From: Cryptomeria japonica
Lineage: Eukaryota > Streptophyta > Pinopsida > Cupressales > Cupressaceae
Length of the DNA stretch: 64,000 nucleotides
Direction of reading: 5' to 3'
Assembly (NCBI RefSeq): GCF_030272615.1
Contig: NC_081409.1
Location: forward strand, 26,299,406-26,363,405
Positions 12,171 through 22,990 of the stretch are shown piece by piece. The notes under the pieces are model-generated. The model saw nothing but the letters and a program-made list of their open reading frames with translations. It was not told the DNA's origin and did no database searches. Numbering within the stretch: position 1 is the first letter of the stretch; each line of letters begins with the position of its first letter. Made by a program: the position numbers and the translations under genes.

Positions 12171-13300
12171 TATAGCATCCTAAATTGTACTCGGCTACAA
12201 TTTTGTCCTCACTTTTGCATTCATCCCTTAAGGCTTGATTGAAACTCTGATTCTGCTCACACCAGTCATAAAACTCAATATTTTCACTGTCTGCACTTTC
12301 CTCCCCAAGATCTTGGGACCTTGATGCCCAGGGTGCCCTGGTCCTCTCAAATAGGGCCCATTTTGGGGCTTCATAATAGTAACTCAATATGAGTGGGAAC
12401 TTAGATCCTGTGTTGACACGTGTCAAAATTTTAATTCTTTTTCACTAGTAAGTATAAATGGAGGTCTACTCCTCCCATTTTGATAGAGCACATTCATAAT
12501 TCAAATTCATAATCAAGCAAATTTGAGATCTACATTTAAGTGAGCAAGCAATCAGTCTTCTATTAAGAATTGGAGCAAAAGTAAAGTCAGAATTCAAGCA
12601 TTCGAGTGACATTCATGTTCTATGATTTATGAAGACTATCTATATGAAACTCTAATTCCTTGTGAAGACAAACAAAACTTCATTAAAAGGTATATTATTG
12701 GTTTAAGATATTTTTATCCTTTCCCTCAAAAGGAAGGCATTTCCATTACAATACTTCCTTTACATCTTAAGTGTATTTCATGGTTAATTCCAAAATCGGG
12801 GTTTGACCTAAGGCAACCCCCTATTCCCAACCATTTTCTCCTTTTCACTGTGTGTAGGAATAGGTACAGAGCCGCATTTCGGAAGAATGACAGGATTCAC
12901 AGAGACAAACAAGTTCTCTTTTGGAAGGCAAAAAGTTTGGAGAACCAGGGCGGCCACCATCATGGTCCCGACAATTCAGGCCGAGTTTCTGAGAATAGAT
13001 CCAAACCTTCATCTACTTCTTAGATCCGAATTTGTGGCTCTGCTTGATGATTATAGCTCACTGTTTATGCATAATTGCTTCAATATCCATACATTAACCC
13101 TAATTTTAACATCTTTAATTGATTCAATTCAATTTAAGGGAAAGAAGAGTTTCCACTTAGGAAACCAGGAATTTGATCAAAATCTAGATCTATCAAAGCT
13201 AGATCTATCAAATTCCCTCTTTCTTTAATGTATTGGTCCTAAGCAAAAATTTGCAATTTTACTACATTCTATGGTGAAACTCTAATTTTTCACCAACACA
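12171..13300 (+). repeat. Right LTR of the short-interior element
   Basis: Starts tatagcatcctaaattg (compare tgtagcattctaaaattg at 35531) and ends ttcaccaacaca. A TATA-like gtataaatgg lies at 12452-12461, a plausible LTR promoter. Open frames at 12166-12426, 12622-13023 and 12887-13228 fall inside this LTR and are not considered genes. Confidence 0.8.
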
Positions 13301-14019
13301 TACATATTGTGTGAAAAGGTGAAAGATTAAAAAGCTAACTAATTAATCAAGCAAACATAAGACATCAAAACACATCAGGATTAGAATGATAAAATCAAAA
13401 CGGAAATAAAATTAACAAATAATGCAAACCACAATCCCACCTCGATTTGATAGTTCCTCAATTTTATGTGTGCTCGATGATGTCTTTGAATGCTCGATGA
13501 CGTCTTTGAATGCTCGATGACGTCTTTGAATGCTCGGTTATGCTCCATGATTATTGATGCAAAGATAATTGATGGAAATAATGTATGAGATAGGTGGTGA
13601 TTTCAACAAAGTAACGGTGTAATTGTACAAAAGTGGATGAATGGCTTAGAAAAAAGGAGGATTAAATAGGATTTAGGAGGAAGGTGAAAGGTTCTCAAAA
13701 TATCGTCAACAAGTGATTTCTCTTTAGAAAAACATTGAAACAAAGCTTTCTGATAAATTGAGAACCAATAATGTGATAGTTAGTTATTATAACTAACTTG
13801 GGGCTAAGGGTTCTAAAGATTGGTATACAGTCAGAAATCTTGACTAGTTTCGGATCTCGCGTAAAGTAAACATTATATCTTTAAGATTTGAGCGATGCTC
13901 TTGAGGAGATTACTAGTGATGCTAAATGAAACAATCTGAAAAAAATGAGGTTGCGAACTTAGCATACTAAGTGAGTATTATATCAGATATCCAACTATGC
14001 ATATAATTACCAAAGCATA
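13301..14019. other. Intergenic, short tandem repeat only
   Basis: No gene recognised. The only structure is a 20-bp tandem repeat at 13471-13530 followed by a partial copy to about 13540: units tgctcgatgatgtctttgaa, then tgctcgatgacgtctttgaa twice. Confidence 0.6.
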
Positions 14020-15445
14020 AAATGAAAAGGATCGGGTCACACGTTGAATGCAAAATACGGAAGCATGGCAAAGCTTTTGAACCATTTGATAGAAGCAAGG
14101 GCGACAATGTCATCTCACAAATCATAAATTTTTTATTGTACGTACTAGAACAGGTTTTGTCAAAGAGCTTTAGAAATTTTCAAAGCAAATACAATCCACA
14201 GTTGTATAGCTAAATCCCAACATATTCACTATTTAAAGTATATCCAGGTTCATTGTTTAATAAAATGTCTTGTGAACTCTCATCTCTTGGAGTATAATAA
14301 TCACAGAGATATGCACAAACTAGGATTTTCAAAACAAGTTATGGGAATCCATCAAAGCATAAACAAATATGGGTGCATGGTACATAAATGGATTCATTGA
14401 AAAGGCTTGAGAAGCTTTCAACCAAATGAAAACACTAGGAAAGCATCAAAAAAGGAAAGGAAAGGGGCTTTTATAGTCCACAATGCCAACCATCTATGTA
14501 TGGGTCCACAGATGGGTTAGAGTAGTATGGGACTACCTCGTACTCCTTGCAGGAGGTACCTAATTGCACTACTAATGAGGCGTACATACCTTATCCCCTT
14601 GTGGGATTTGAACTTGTGACCTCTCTTTCAAGAGCACAAATTCTCTACCACTAGGCCAATTCAATAGAAGATTAAGAAATAATATCAACATCCATCAAAA
14701 GAGATGTTATCTCATGAAATGAAATGATTGTAACACAACATACACAAAATAGATTTGTTGATAAGGCTTTAAAAACTTCCCAGAAAATGTGAATCTGCAG
14801 GCATAAAGCCATTTCCATATTTCTTGCCACCATCCTCTCCTGCTTGCATCGACAATACAAGCCTTGAAATAGAACATGGACACCTGTCAAATCATGGAGA
14901 ATAAAAGGTTTCTATTGGTAATTAGAATTGGAAATGCGTTGCTACACATAAAAGCAGAATGAGGAAGTTCAGAACAACGTATGGACATGCATGAAAGCAT
15001 ATTGGCACATGAATTTTCGTCAGATATTATGACTTGGGATTTCTCTAGCAGCATGAATATAAAATCTTGGATCATAGATGAAGTACCCAAATTGGTTTGT
15101 AGGCTGCCTTACAAAGACGACATCTCATGTGATGCAATGATTACATGATAAGCACAAAATCAATTTGCTAAAAACTATTTTAGAAACTCGCAATCAAATG
15201 CAATTAGCAGGAGTAAAGCCAAATTCCACAGCCCTTGCGAGCTTCTTCCCTGCTTTGAATAGAGTATAGATATGTATCGAAGCAAAACGGTGGATAGATT
15301 CTTGTCAGACATCACGGTTGGAAATTCTCTCATAAATACACATGTATAATATGGACGCATAGAGAAAGCACAGGTTGTTCAACAGAATACCTCGAAGAGA
15401 TGTCATCTAAATGGATTTCGCAAGAAAGCTCTCAAAACCTTTGAA
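14020..15445 (+). pseudogene. PPR (pentatricopeptide repeat, PLS type) pseudogene
   Basis: Repeated translated fragments across all three frames match the plant PLS-class PPR repeat: KRDVIS followed by NEMI and QNRFVDKALKTSQKM (14694-14790); HESILAHEFSSDIM (about 14988-15030); DAMIT (15137) and QLAGVKPNSTALASFFPA (15200-15255); FLSDITVGNSLIN (15300-15340); PRRDVI (15390). Earlier pieces lie at 14096-14213 and 14370-14440. The family consists of mostly intronless organellar RNA-binding proteins. Here stops and frame changes occur every few tens of codons, so it is a dead copy. A tRNA-like SINE sits inside it at about 14500-14670. Confidence 0.8.
14500..14670 (-). repeat. tRNA-derived SINE-like insertion
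   Basis: On the minus strand the sequence has a Pol III A-box-like TGGCCTAGTGG (14648-14658) and a B-box-like GTTCAAATCC (14604-14613) at tRNA-like spacing. The preceding (3') body runs to about 14500. It lies between two PPR fragments, as expected for an insertion. It lacks a complete tRNA fold as far as I can judge. Left boundary and target duplication not resolved. Confidence 0.5.
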
Positions 15446-16050
15446 TTAATGTAGCACTCTCTAAATGCATCTTAACATTAAGCGGGCATGTTGAGTGAGA
15501 TTGAAATGGTGAGGAGATAAAGATTGAATCCGCAAAAATTCCTAACTTGATAACTTCACTCCAAACTCCGAACAATGGTTAAAGGTCATGTTAGAAATGC
15601 TGACAACGAAAGGTTATCAAGTGTTCTCAAGAGGTTAATGACAAGAGAAAATCATAAGTTAGAATTCTAAAAGAGTTGTGAAAAGCTCTTAAAATGCTGA
15701 CAAAGATCAGAGTAAATGTTCATGAAGAAAGATGATACATCGATGAACTGAAATTCACTCTTCAAGAATGCAAGTATGGGGAAATTCATGGATACATTAT
15801 GTGATTGGCGATGGTTTCATATGATGAGTGACTCTCACTTTGTTCCTATAAATGGATCATTGTGTGTGTATTATTGATTTCCTATCTATGGTGACCAAGT
15901 GCACTTACATGCTTGAAGAAAATGTAGCATGCTTAATTGTGAATATATAGTTTGTGATCCAATGGTCAATATACCAACCTGTCAACATGTTGCAAGGCTT
16001 AAGAATTTTCATCTTTATGGAGAATTATGAGATTATCTATTCATTTCAAC
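15446..16050. other. Intergenic, nothing recognised
   Basis: AT-rich sequence without recognisable coding, repeat or RNA signal. Confidence 0.4.
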
Positions 16051-16066
16051 AAATATACTAAGTTTG

Positions 16067-16537
16067 GCTGTGTTGAAGGTGTCTTCTCAAAACATGAATG
16101 CATTGGTTGCTTGCCTGGAGAAGGATAAGTAGAATAAAGACACTATGATTATTGATGATGAGCCGACTTCTAGTTCTGCTCAACACTCCACCAGACTCAG
16201 AACTAGGCAAAATGCAAGAGAGCTGGAGCTTAAGACCAAAGGCAATCAACAGGTGTAGGAAAATAAAGACCTGAAAGAGGCAGCAAATGTGATGATGATG
16301 TTGGTTAGGGATGCGGAAGAGACTATAAATATTTTCACTTGAAATGTAATTTTGTTTTAGGTGTGCCAGTCTCTCACTGACCTTTTGCTATTCTTTACTT
16401 TGGCTGCTGTCTTTTGTGCTGTTCTTTTTCAGCCTTTCTCTCTTTGTTCTGTCTTCTCTAGTTTCTCCATTGCTTTTCTTTTTGATATGTAAGCGGGTTT
16501 CGGGTCCCTTAAAACCTGATTTTCCTTAATAAAAAAC
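16067..16537 (+). mobile_element. 5'-truncated L1-type LINE insertion
   Basis: Aligns throughout with 52286-52756, the 3' end of the large LINE: SSQNMNALVACLEK, IDDEPTSSSAQHSTR and ELELKTKG from the third reading frame, then the 3' UTR ending aaaacctgattttccttaat plus A-rich tail. It is flanked by a 16-bp target duplication with one mismatch: aaatatactaagtttg (16051-16066) and aaatagactaagtttg (16538-16553). That is the expected product of target-primed reverse transcription. Its coding end has one in-frame stop (DK*NK) and is otherwise readable. It shows that the downstream reading frame is part of the LINE transcript. Confidence 0.9.
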
Positions 16538-16553
16538 AAATAGACTAAGTTTG

Positions 16554-17548
16554 ACATTCTCAACTACTGAGATGGCAAGATGGTTACAATCATTAGAGAT
16601 GAAGTGGACGAAGATAGAGAAATACATCAGCATATTCAACCTATCTTTTTGTAAAAGTGACTATGTCACCATGTAAGTACAAGCTAGAAATTGGATTTGA
16701 TTTTTGTAAAAGTTAGGTAAATCTTAATTTACTTCTAAAAAGTAGTTACTCTAAGTAGTCACTTAGGTTGGTAGTTATCTTAGGTGGTTATTTCAAGTGG
16801 TTGCCTAGGTAGTTACACTAAGTGGCTACAAGGTAGTTCCATTCCAAAGGCCTATAAATACAAGGCTATTTCATTTGTAAAGGAGACTCTTACATAGGGA
16901 AACTATGGAAAAATTCTTAGAGGAATAGTTTGATGACTTTTATGTTTAAACTTTGTATAGAATAGCTCCTAAGATTGTATAATTTTATGAAAATAATAAA
17001 GGATACATTTATCTCATATGTTCTACATGTGATTCTTGAGTTATGATTACTATTTTTTCGTATGTCAAATTAGTGATATCTTTTGTCTATTTGCAAATCA
17101 TTTGTCATCTATTAGAATGCTTATAATTCATGAAATTGATGTAGTCAAACATGATCAAACTTTGGTATCTTGGTTTGGATGTGTCAGTGTTACCCATCTC
17201 TTTGTATGTTGAGATTTGTCATCCTTCTTTCATCATCATTTTTATATCTAAAATATATCTTGTGCTTAAACATCCTTTGTAATTATTAATCATCGTGAAT
17301 CTCACATGGTACATGTATGTGTACTATTGGGGTTCATTAGTTATCTTTCTTTAGTTTTGTGTTTTCTCCTTTATGTACTTTCAGGTTAGAAGTACACAAA
17401 AATCCTAAAACCCCCCCATCATATGAGGGAGCTACCCTTCTCAAACACAGAAGAATATTGTCCAACTGTTGACACGGTTGTCATTGCTCTTCGATCAAAT
17501 AGAGTCAAATTTGGAGAATCAATCGCAATGACAAATTTGTTTACCAAC

Positions 17549-17552
<4 letters not shown>
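16554..17552. other. Probable LTR remnant with TATA box
   Basis: At 16735-16840 there are about six degenerate copies of a (g)tagttacnctaagtggtta-like unit. They are followed by cctataaatacaagg (16851-16865) and an AT-rich leader with ataataaagg near 16998. This arrangement resembles U3-TATA-R of a plant LTR. No partner LTR, ends or coding domain was found. The rest to 17552 holds nothing recognisable. Confidence 0.35.
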
Positions 17553-17595
<43 letters not shown>

Positions 17596-18007
17596 ATGCA
17601 TGTATGTACATATGTATACATATACATACATATATATGTATGTATTTATATGTATATACATACACACATGTATTTATGTATGTATGCATACATACATACA
17701 TACATACATACATACATACAGATATATATATATATATATATATATATATCTGTATGTATGTATGTATCTATGTAGGTATACATATATATGTATGTATATA
17801 TATGTATGTATGTACATACATATGTATATACACATGTGTGTATATATGTGTGTGTATGTATGCATATATATATATATATAAATATAAATATATGTATATA
17901 TATACATATGTATGTACATACATACATATACATATACATATATACATATATATATACATATACATATGTATGTACATACATATATATATGTATACATATA
18001 TACATAT
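17553..18007. repeat. Alternating purine/pyrimidine microsatellite island, left half
   Basis: A (TG)n run (17553-17593) is followed by tatg/cata tetranucleotide and (TA)n tracts. It is the left half of an island that resumes at 31447; the two halves are separated by an LTR element carrying the duplication catat. Long six-frame ORFs here (e.g. 17423-18074) are low-complexity artefacts rich in Tyr, Ile, Cys, His and Val. Confidence 0.95.
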
Positions 18008-18893
18008 TGAAGAGGGGAAAATGGAATAAGGGATAAATGATTAAAAAAACACAATAAAATAAGCAAGAAAACATTAAAACATCAAAAGATCATTTATACC
18101 TTGCTATTTTACCTCTCCTTCGGATTGAGCCTTCGGTGAAGTTGAATAGTGCCTCTTTTCAACTTGATTGGATGGGCTCCTTCTTGATGGATGTGGAATG
18201 CTCTCCAAATGCTCAACAAGGTAAGTGGATTGGATTTGGATGATGGATAGAAGGATTTGATAATGGAGGATTATGAAGACATGATAAAGGGATGATTAGA
18301 AGAGGATGAGAGGAGAAAAGAGCAGCATAAGAATGCCATAGAAGATGCTGATTATTTGTGAGGAGAAGAGACTCCAATTTATAGATTGGAGGAGGAAAAT
18401 AAACAAGAATATAAAATTCCTTGGGAAAAGGGGGCATAAATTTGAATTTCAAACATGAGGAATTAAAAATTCTAAAATAAGGATGCATTGAGGGCTTCAA
18501 AGAAATTTGAATTTCTTTGAGAGACTCAATGTTGATGTGACATGAGTGGGAATTTAAAATTGGAGGAATAATGATAAGCATGATTATGAGAGATTCTAGA
18601 AGGATTAATTAGGTTGAGTGGGATTAGGAAAAGTGATTTGTAGGAATCACATGACTAGGTTAATTAATTAGAATTAATTAACTGAATGGGTTTAGAGGAA
18701 ATAATTATTGGAGGGGACTTTAGAAGAATAGGGGAATATCTAATTTATTTGATAAATTAATTATTGGACAATAGTGATAGAATTAATTAAATTAGATTTA
18801 ATTAACACTGAGAAGAATAAGGATAACATAATTAAGTCAATTAATTATGTTGACAGGCTTAAATTAATTAAATATTAATTTTAGGTGTCTACA
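18008..18893 (-). repeat. 3' LTR of the outer gypsy-type element
   Basis: Matches 22595-22990 plus 30867-31446. Compared with that copy it lacks about 80 bp near 18390. A TATA-like TCTATAAATTGG lies on the minus strand at 18375-18386. Ends are TG...CA. The ORF at 18213-18581 (-) is inside the LTR and not a gene. Confidence 0.9.
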
Positions 18894-18908
18894 TTTTGCC
18901 CCTCTTTG
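18894..18908 (-). other. Polypurine tract, outer element
   Basis: The minus strand reads AAAGAGGGGCAAAAT directly before the LTR start TGTAGACACC. The related element has the same tract at 57288-57300. Confidence 0.85.
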
Positions 18909-20710
18909 ATATAGCGTCGTGAAATGATGTTATATCAAAGAAGAATAAAACATAGTGGAAGAAAAAGTTAAATAATAGTAGCATGATGCCCCAGTCATGA
19001 GATGAAGAAAAGGATAAGGACTAGTAGTATGATGCCCCAGTCATGAGAAGAGGAAGCAGTGGAATGACGAGGATGAAGGATGAAGAGGAAGTAGTTGTAT
19101 GCCCCCTCAAGAGGACATAAAGGTTTGAAGCACATGAGTGTGCTCTTGAAAAGAATTAAAAGAATAAGTGATGAAAGGATGAAGATAATGAAAGAGGGAA
19201 CTAGGATGGGTTGGAGTGTTGGGAATACAATGAGACAAAGAAATGATAAATGGATTGGATTTCTTGTTGAGCAAGTATAGAGAGAAAACCTAGATTTGAT
19301 ATTTCCATGGATAGTCTACACCATTGATTATAAGAACCAAGATTATATAAAGATCCGAGGTGTGGACTGGTGCTTAGTCAAACAGGAATGCCTTGTACAC
19401 AATCATAAAAGTGTTCATAAACACTAATGCAAGGTTGCCAGTTTGCACAAGGAAGACCTTCAAACACACCATGCCATGAAAAATATGCCCCATTATACAC
19501 CAACCAAGACATACCAAGATATAGGATGATCAAGGTAGTCCTGAACAAGTATAGTCCTAGGACACAAGATGAAAACAAAGCGAAAAGCTCAAGCATGCAA
19601 ACAACATGCACATGACCAATTGACATCTCTTGCCAAGAGTAGGACATGGATTTGGATAAACTGCCGGACTAGGGAAGGAGACATCCCAATGGGCAGGTGA
19701 TGGATTTGGATGAACTACCAGAAATGGGAAGGATTCATCCTGATGGGCAGAGCGATGGATTGATTGATGGATGACAAAATACAAGTTGGATGTGCAAGGT
19801 CTGCAGATGAGAGGATTGTTGCTTGGATTTGATTAACAAAGTATGGATTGGTGCTTGGATTAGGCACAAGTCAGTGCGAGCTCAGGTAGATGGGGAAAGC
19901 TCAGTTTGATTGATTGGATAGGATTGGAAGAAGGATAAATGATTATATAGGATGAAAAGGGGGATGGATGATTGAGTAGGATTGGATTTGGGATGGGATT
20001 ATTGATTAAATTGGAAGAGATGGGGAATATGATTGGATGAGATAGGATTGGATTAGAAATTGGATAGGATGGGGTGGATTGGTGAATAGGATTTGATTGA
20101 CTAGAACCAATGACAAGGGAGAACCAAGGATTGGTAAGAGGATGGATGAATGGAAGGAGGGAGATAGATGGATGGATATGTATATGATATGGAGGACTGG
20201 AGGGTAGGGTGATGGAGACCCAAGGACTATGCTGCAAAGGAGTGCAATGCCCCACACTAGAGGTAGTGGAATTAAGGATGCAAGGATGATGGATAAAGAT
20301 GTATGAGTTTGAAGGATAATATGTAATGGATATGGATGGTAGAGGATTAAGGCTTGTGTTTTCCAAAGCATGCATGCATATACATTATTTTGCCTCTAAC
20401 ATGGAGGATTGCGTTTGGAGAGGATGAGGGATATGAGATGGAGGATATGGATAGGATAATCAAGATCAAAGATAGGAAAGGAGAATGGACTTAGATAGGA
20501 TGCAGATGGAAGATAAGGTATGTGGATGGTAGGATTGCATGGATGAAGCTTGCCCCCAAGTGTAGAGTGCAAGGGGATGAGGGGATTACACACGATGCTT
20601 GTTTGCCAAGTTTTCATCATGGTACTTACCCAAGGCAACACAAGGAGTGGTTTTCACCATTGGATGAAATGTTTTTTCTTTACTTTTTTTTTGGTTTTTT
20701 TATTATTCCT
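18909..20710. other. Interior of the outer element, non-coding
   Basis: Begins with a block similar to that after 57300 (gatgttatatcaaag; gccccctcaagagg). It continues with long GGAT/GATGG-rich low-complexity sequence (about 19980-20560) and ends with a spacer block near 20594-20690 shared with 62994-63085 (gtacttacccaagg). Minus-strand frames of 171 and 121 aa at 19860-20375 are Ser/Pro/Ile-rich products of the GGAT repeats. Confidence 0.6.
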
Positions 20711-21168
20711 ACGGCCGCGTTGATTAGCAGACAGTTGTGTTAATGCGCGAGTGGTCACACTAACAGACAGAGTATTAGCATAAAACAAATAGTAGATAAT
20801 CGAAACATAAAAAATTACAGCCGTGCTGATCTAAGCGATTGCGTCAAAACAATAGGAAGTGCCCAAGAATTAAAATTCAAATTTTCAACAAAAAGCTCGC
20901 ACTAGTCACAGAGCGGTCACGCTGAAGCGACAATTGAAAACAAAAACACAACTAATCTAGTGTATTTTTTGGATTTTTTTTGTTAGATTTTACAAAACAG
21001 AGATAGAAGTGAGAAGAATGGAAAGAATGAAGAAGAGGAGAAAGATGTATTTGCGCGGCGGTCGTGCTGAAGCCATGGTGGTCGCATTAAAGCACAATGA
21101 GGCACCATAAATGTTTTCAAATTTGATGCGGTTGCGTCGAAGCCACAACAATCGCGCTGATTAGCAGG
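20711..21168. repeat. Degenerate 20-bp repeats, left part
   Basis: Units approximate cggtcgcgctgattagcagg. Runs in register occur at 20711-20770, 20890-20935, 21052-21095 and 21129-21168, separated by AT-rich filler. The array continues beyond the solo LTR at 22436. Confidence 0.75.
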
Positions 21169-22435
21169 TGTAGACACCTAAAAATGGTCAACGCTTGCGG
21201 GATCATACTTTAACATTTGCGCATTGCCTCATTTTAGGTTTTTGCGTCGCATTAACATTTCTCCTATGTCACGCACTTGGTCTTTATCATTTGCGAGCAT
21301 CAGGTCTTTCTTCTGCATTCTTCATTTATCTCGCTCTCAAATTTGGTCTTGTCGACAACAATCTTTAATCATGATTTTGGTCGATCTTGTCAATCTCTTA
21401 TCAACTTGTCAATCTCGTCGTTTTGCTATCAATTTGTCATCGATCCTTGTCCTCTTCAATCATGTTAATTTGGATCAATTTGTCATTTGTTCCTCATCAA
21501 TTGGCACATTTATCAATCAAATCATTTATCACATTGGTCCTTTGTTAATCCGAATCATGATCGAGTCAATTATCTTTCATCAAGACCTAATTGTCATCCT
21601 TGCATTTCTAATCATTTAACCTTGTTTGTCATTTCTCTCTCTAGGATTAATAAATTATTTATTTATCCTAAGTCTTCTCATCACAATTAAATGTTCATTT
21701 AATTGGCTAATTATTCCTTTTTTTGTGAATTAATTAATAAATGACAAATTATTAATTAATTCACCTAATTTACCTATTTCCTAATTTTCATCAATTTTTC
21801 TAATTTTCTAATTTTCTAAATTCCTAATTTCAATTCTCTCCTATTTTTCTCCTAATTTCATGGGAATGACATAGAAATTTGTCATAATTTGTCATAATTG
21901 ACAATCAATCAATTCTTGACATAGAAATTTGTCATAATTTGTCATGAATTATCAATCAATCAAATTTTGCATAGAAAGTGCATAATTTGTCATAAATTGT
22001 CATAATTGACATTTTTGATTTGCAATTTCTATTTGAATTGAATCATGCTAATTTGATCCATCTCTCCAATTTGTCTATAAATTGGATGAATTTCTTCAAT
22101 CAAATCCCTAATCAGATTATCGAATTTATAATCACTTTGTCAAATCACACTTCGAGTACTCTTGCGCCAATATCTTATTTACTTGCTTTCATATCATGAT
22201 CATGCACTAGTAGGTGAGATCCACAACAAAGCTATTTGGAGAAGAAAGAAGGACAATGGAGCCGCATGAAGGAAGCATTTAGATCTACATTTGGTTTACA
22301 TAATCTTTAGTTTTGAATGTTTCATTTTCATGTCTCTATTGAGTGTGTTAGGATTGATCATGGCAATTTGCTTTTGTGATTGAGCTAATGATTAATGTTT
22401 ATATTGCTTTGATGATTTCCAATTTCCTAGCTACA
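21169..22435 (+). repeat. Solo LTR in the outer element's leader
   Basis: Starts tgtagacacctaaaaatgg and ends cctagctaca; flanked by the perfect 5-bp duplication gcagg (21164-21168 and 22436-22440). Its start is the same as the minus-strand start of the outer element's own LTR (TGTAGACACCTAAAA), so it is from the same lineage in the opposite orientation. A TATA-like gtctataaattgg lies at 22073-22085. It contains repeated aatttgtcataatttgtcat words around 21870-22010. No coding content. Confidence 0.85.
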
Positions 22436-22530
22436 GCAGGCGATCACACTAATTAGCAGGCGGTCGCACTGATTAGCAGCCAGTTGCGCCAATGTGCATG
22501 CGGTCACGCTAAAGCGTGAACCTGAGAGAA
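22436..22530. repeat. Degenerate 20-bp repeats, right part
   Basis: Three clear consecutive 20-bp units (cgatcacactaattagcagg, cggtcgcactgattagcagc, cagttgcgccaatgtgcatg) plus a partial cggtcacgctaaagcg. It is the continuation of the array interrupted by the solo LTR. Confidence 0.85.
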
Positions 22531-22572
22531 ACCTTCACAAAAACCTCATTTTTTTGTTAAATTCAGGACATG

Positions 22573-22591
22573 GGTCCCACCGGGCGTGCCA
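22573..22591 (-). other. Candidate primer binding site, outer element
   Basis: The minus strand reads TGGCACGCCCGGTGGGACC, starting three bases after the LTR end CCTCTTCA. A TGG start next to the LTR is what a tRNA-primed element shows. I do not assign the tRNA. Confidence 0.65.
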
Positions 22592-22594
22592 GAA

Positions 22595-22990
22595 TGAAGA
22601 GGGGAAAATGGAATAAAGGGATAAATGATCAAAACCACAATGAAATGAGCAAGAAAACACTAAAACATCAAAAGATCATTTATACCTTGCTATTTTACCT
22701 CTCCCTCGGATTGAGCCTTCGGTGAAGTTGAATAGCACCTCTCTTCAATTTGATTGGATGGGCTCTTTCTTGATGGATGTGGAATGCTCTCCAAATGCTC
22801 AACAAGGTAAGTGGATTATTGGATTGGATTTGGATGATGGATAGAAGGATTTGATAATGGAGGATTATGAAGACATGATAGAAGGATGATTAGAAGAGGA
22901 TGAAAGAAGAAAAGAGGAGCATAAGAATGCCATAGAAGATGCTGATTATTTGTGAGGACAAGAGGCTCCTATAGATTGGAGGAGACCAAT
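22595..22990 (-). repeat. 5' LTR of the outer element, first part
   Basis: Aligns with 18008-18380. It stops at ccaat (22986-22990), the left target duplication of the nested gypsy element, and resumes at 30867. Confidence 0.9.

Larger units (their letters stand above)
9395..13300 (+). mobile_element. Short-interior non-autonomous LTR element, left LTR interrupted
   Basis: A left LTR fragment (9395-9588 plus 11330-11812) and a right LTR (12171-13300) are homologous and in the same orientation. They enclose only about 360 bp (11813-12170). The interior begins with a PBS-like ttggtgagcc and ends with a purine-rich taaagtggaggctaaa. The interior has no gag or pol, so the element would depend on enzymes from elsewhere (TRIM/LARD-like). 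The left LTR lacks its first part and was later hit by a solo LTR at 9589-11329. The same LTR family appears at 35531-36700. Confidence 0.7.

Noticed and set aside
13471-13540. CRISPR-like repeats
   Set aside because: Direct 20-bp tandem units without spacers in plant nuclear DNA; a simple tandem repeat.
14604-14658. tRNA gene
   Set aside because: A and B boxes are present, but no credible acceptor or anticodon stems; better explained as a SINE head.
17423-18074. Several ORFs of 60-157 aa on both strands
   Set aside because: Translations of TG/TA/TATG microsatellites; low-complexity Cys-Val, Tyr-Ile and His-Thr runs, open in all frames.
19860-20375. Minus-strand ORFs of 171 and 121 aa
   Set aside because: Overlapping frames from GGAT-rich repeats; Ser/Pro/Ile-rich with no motif, inside a non-coding retroelement interior.
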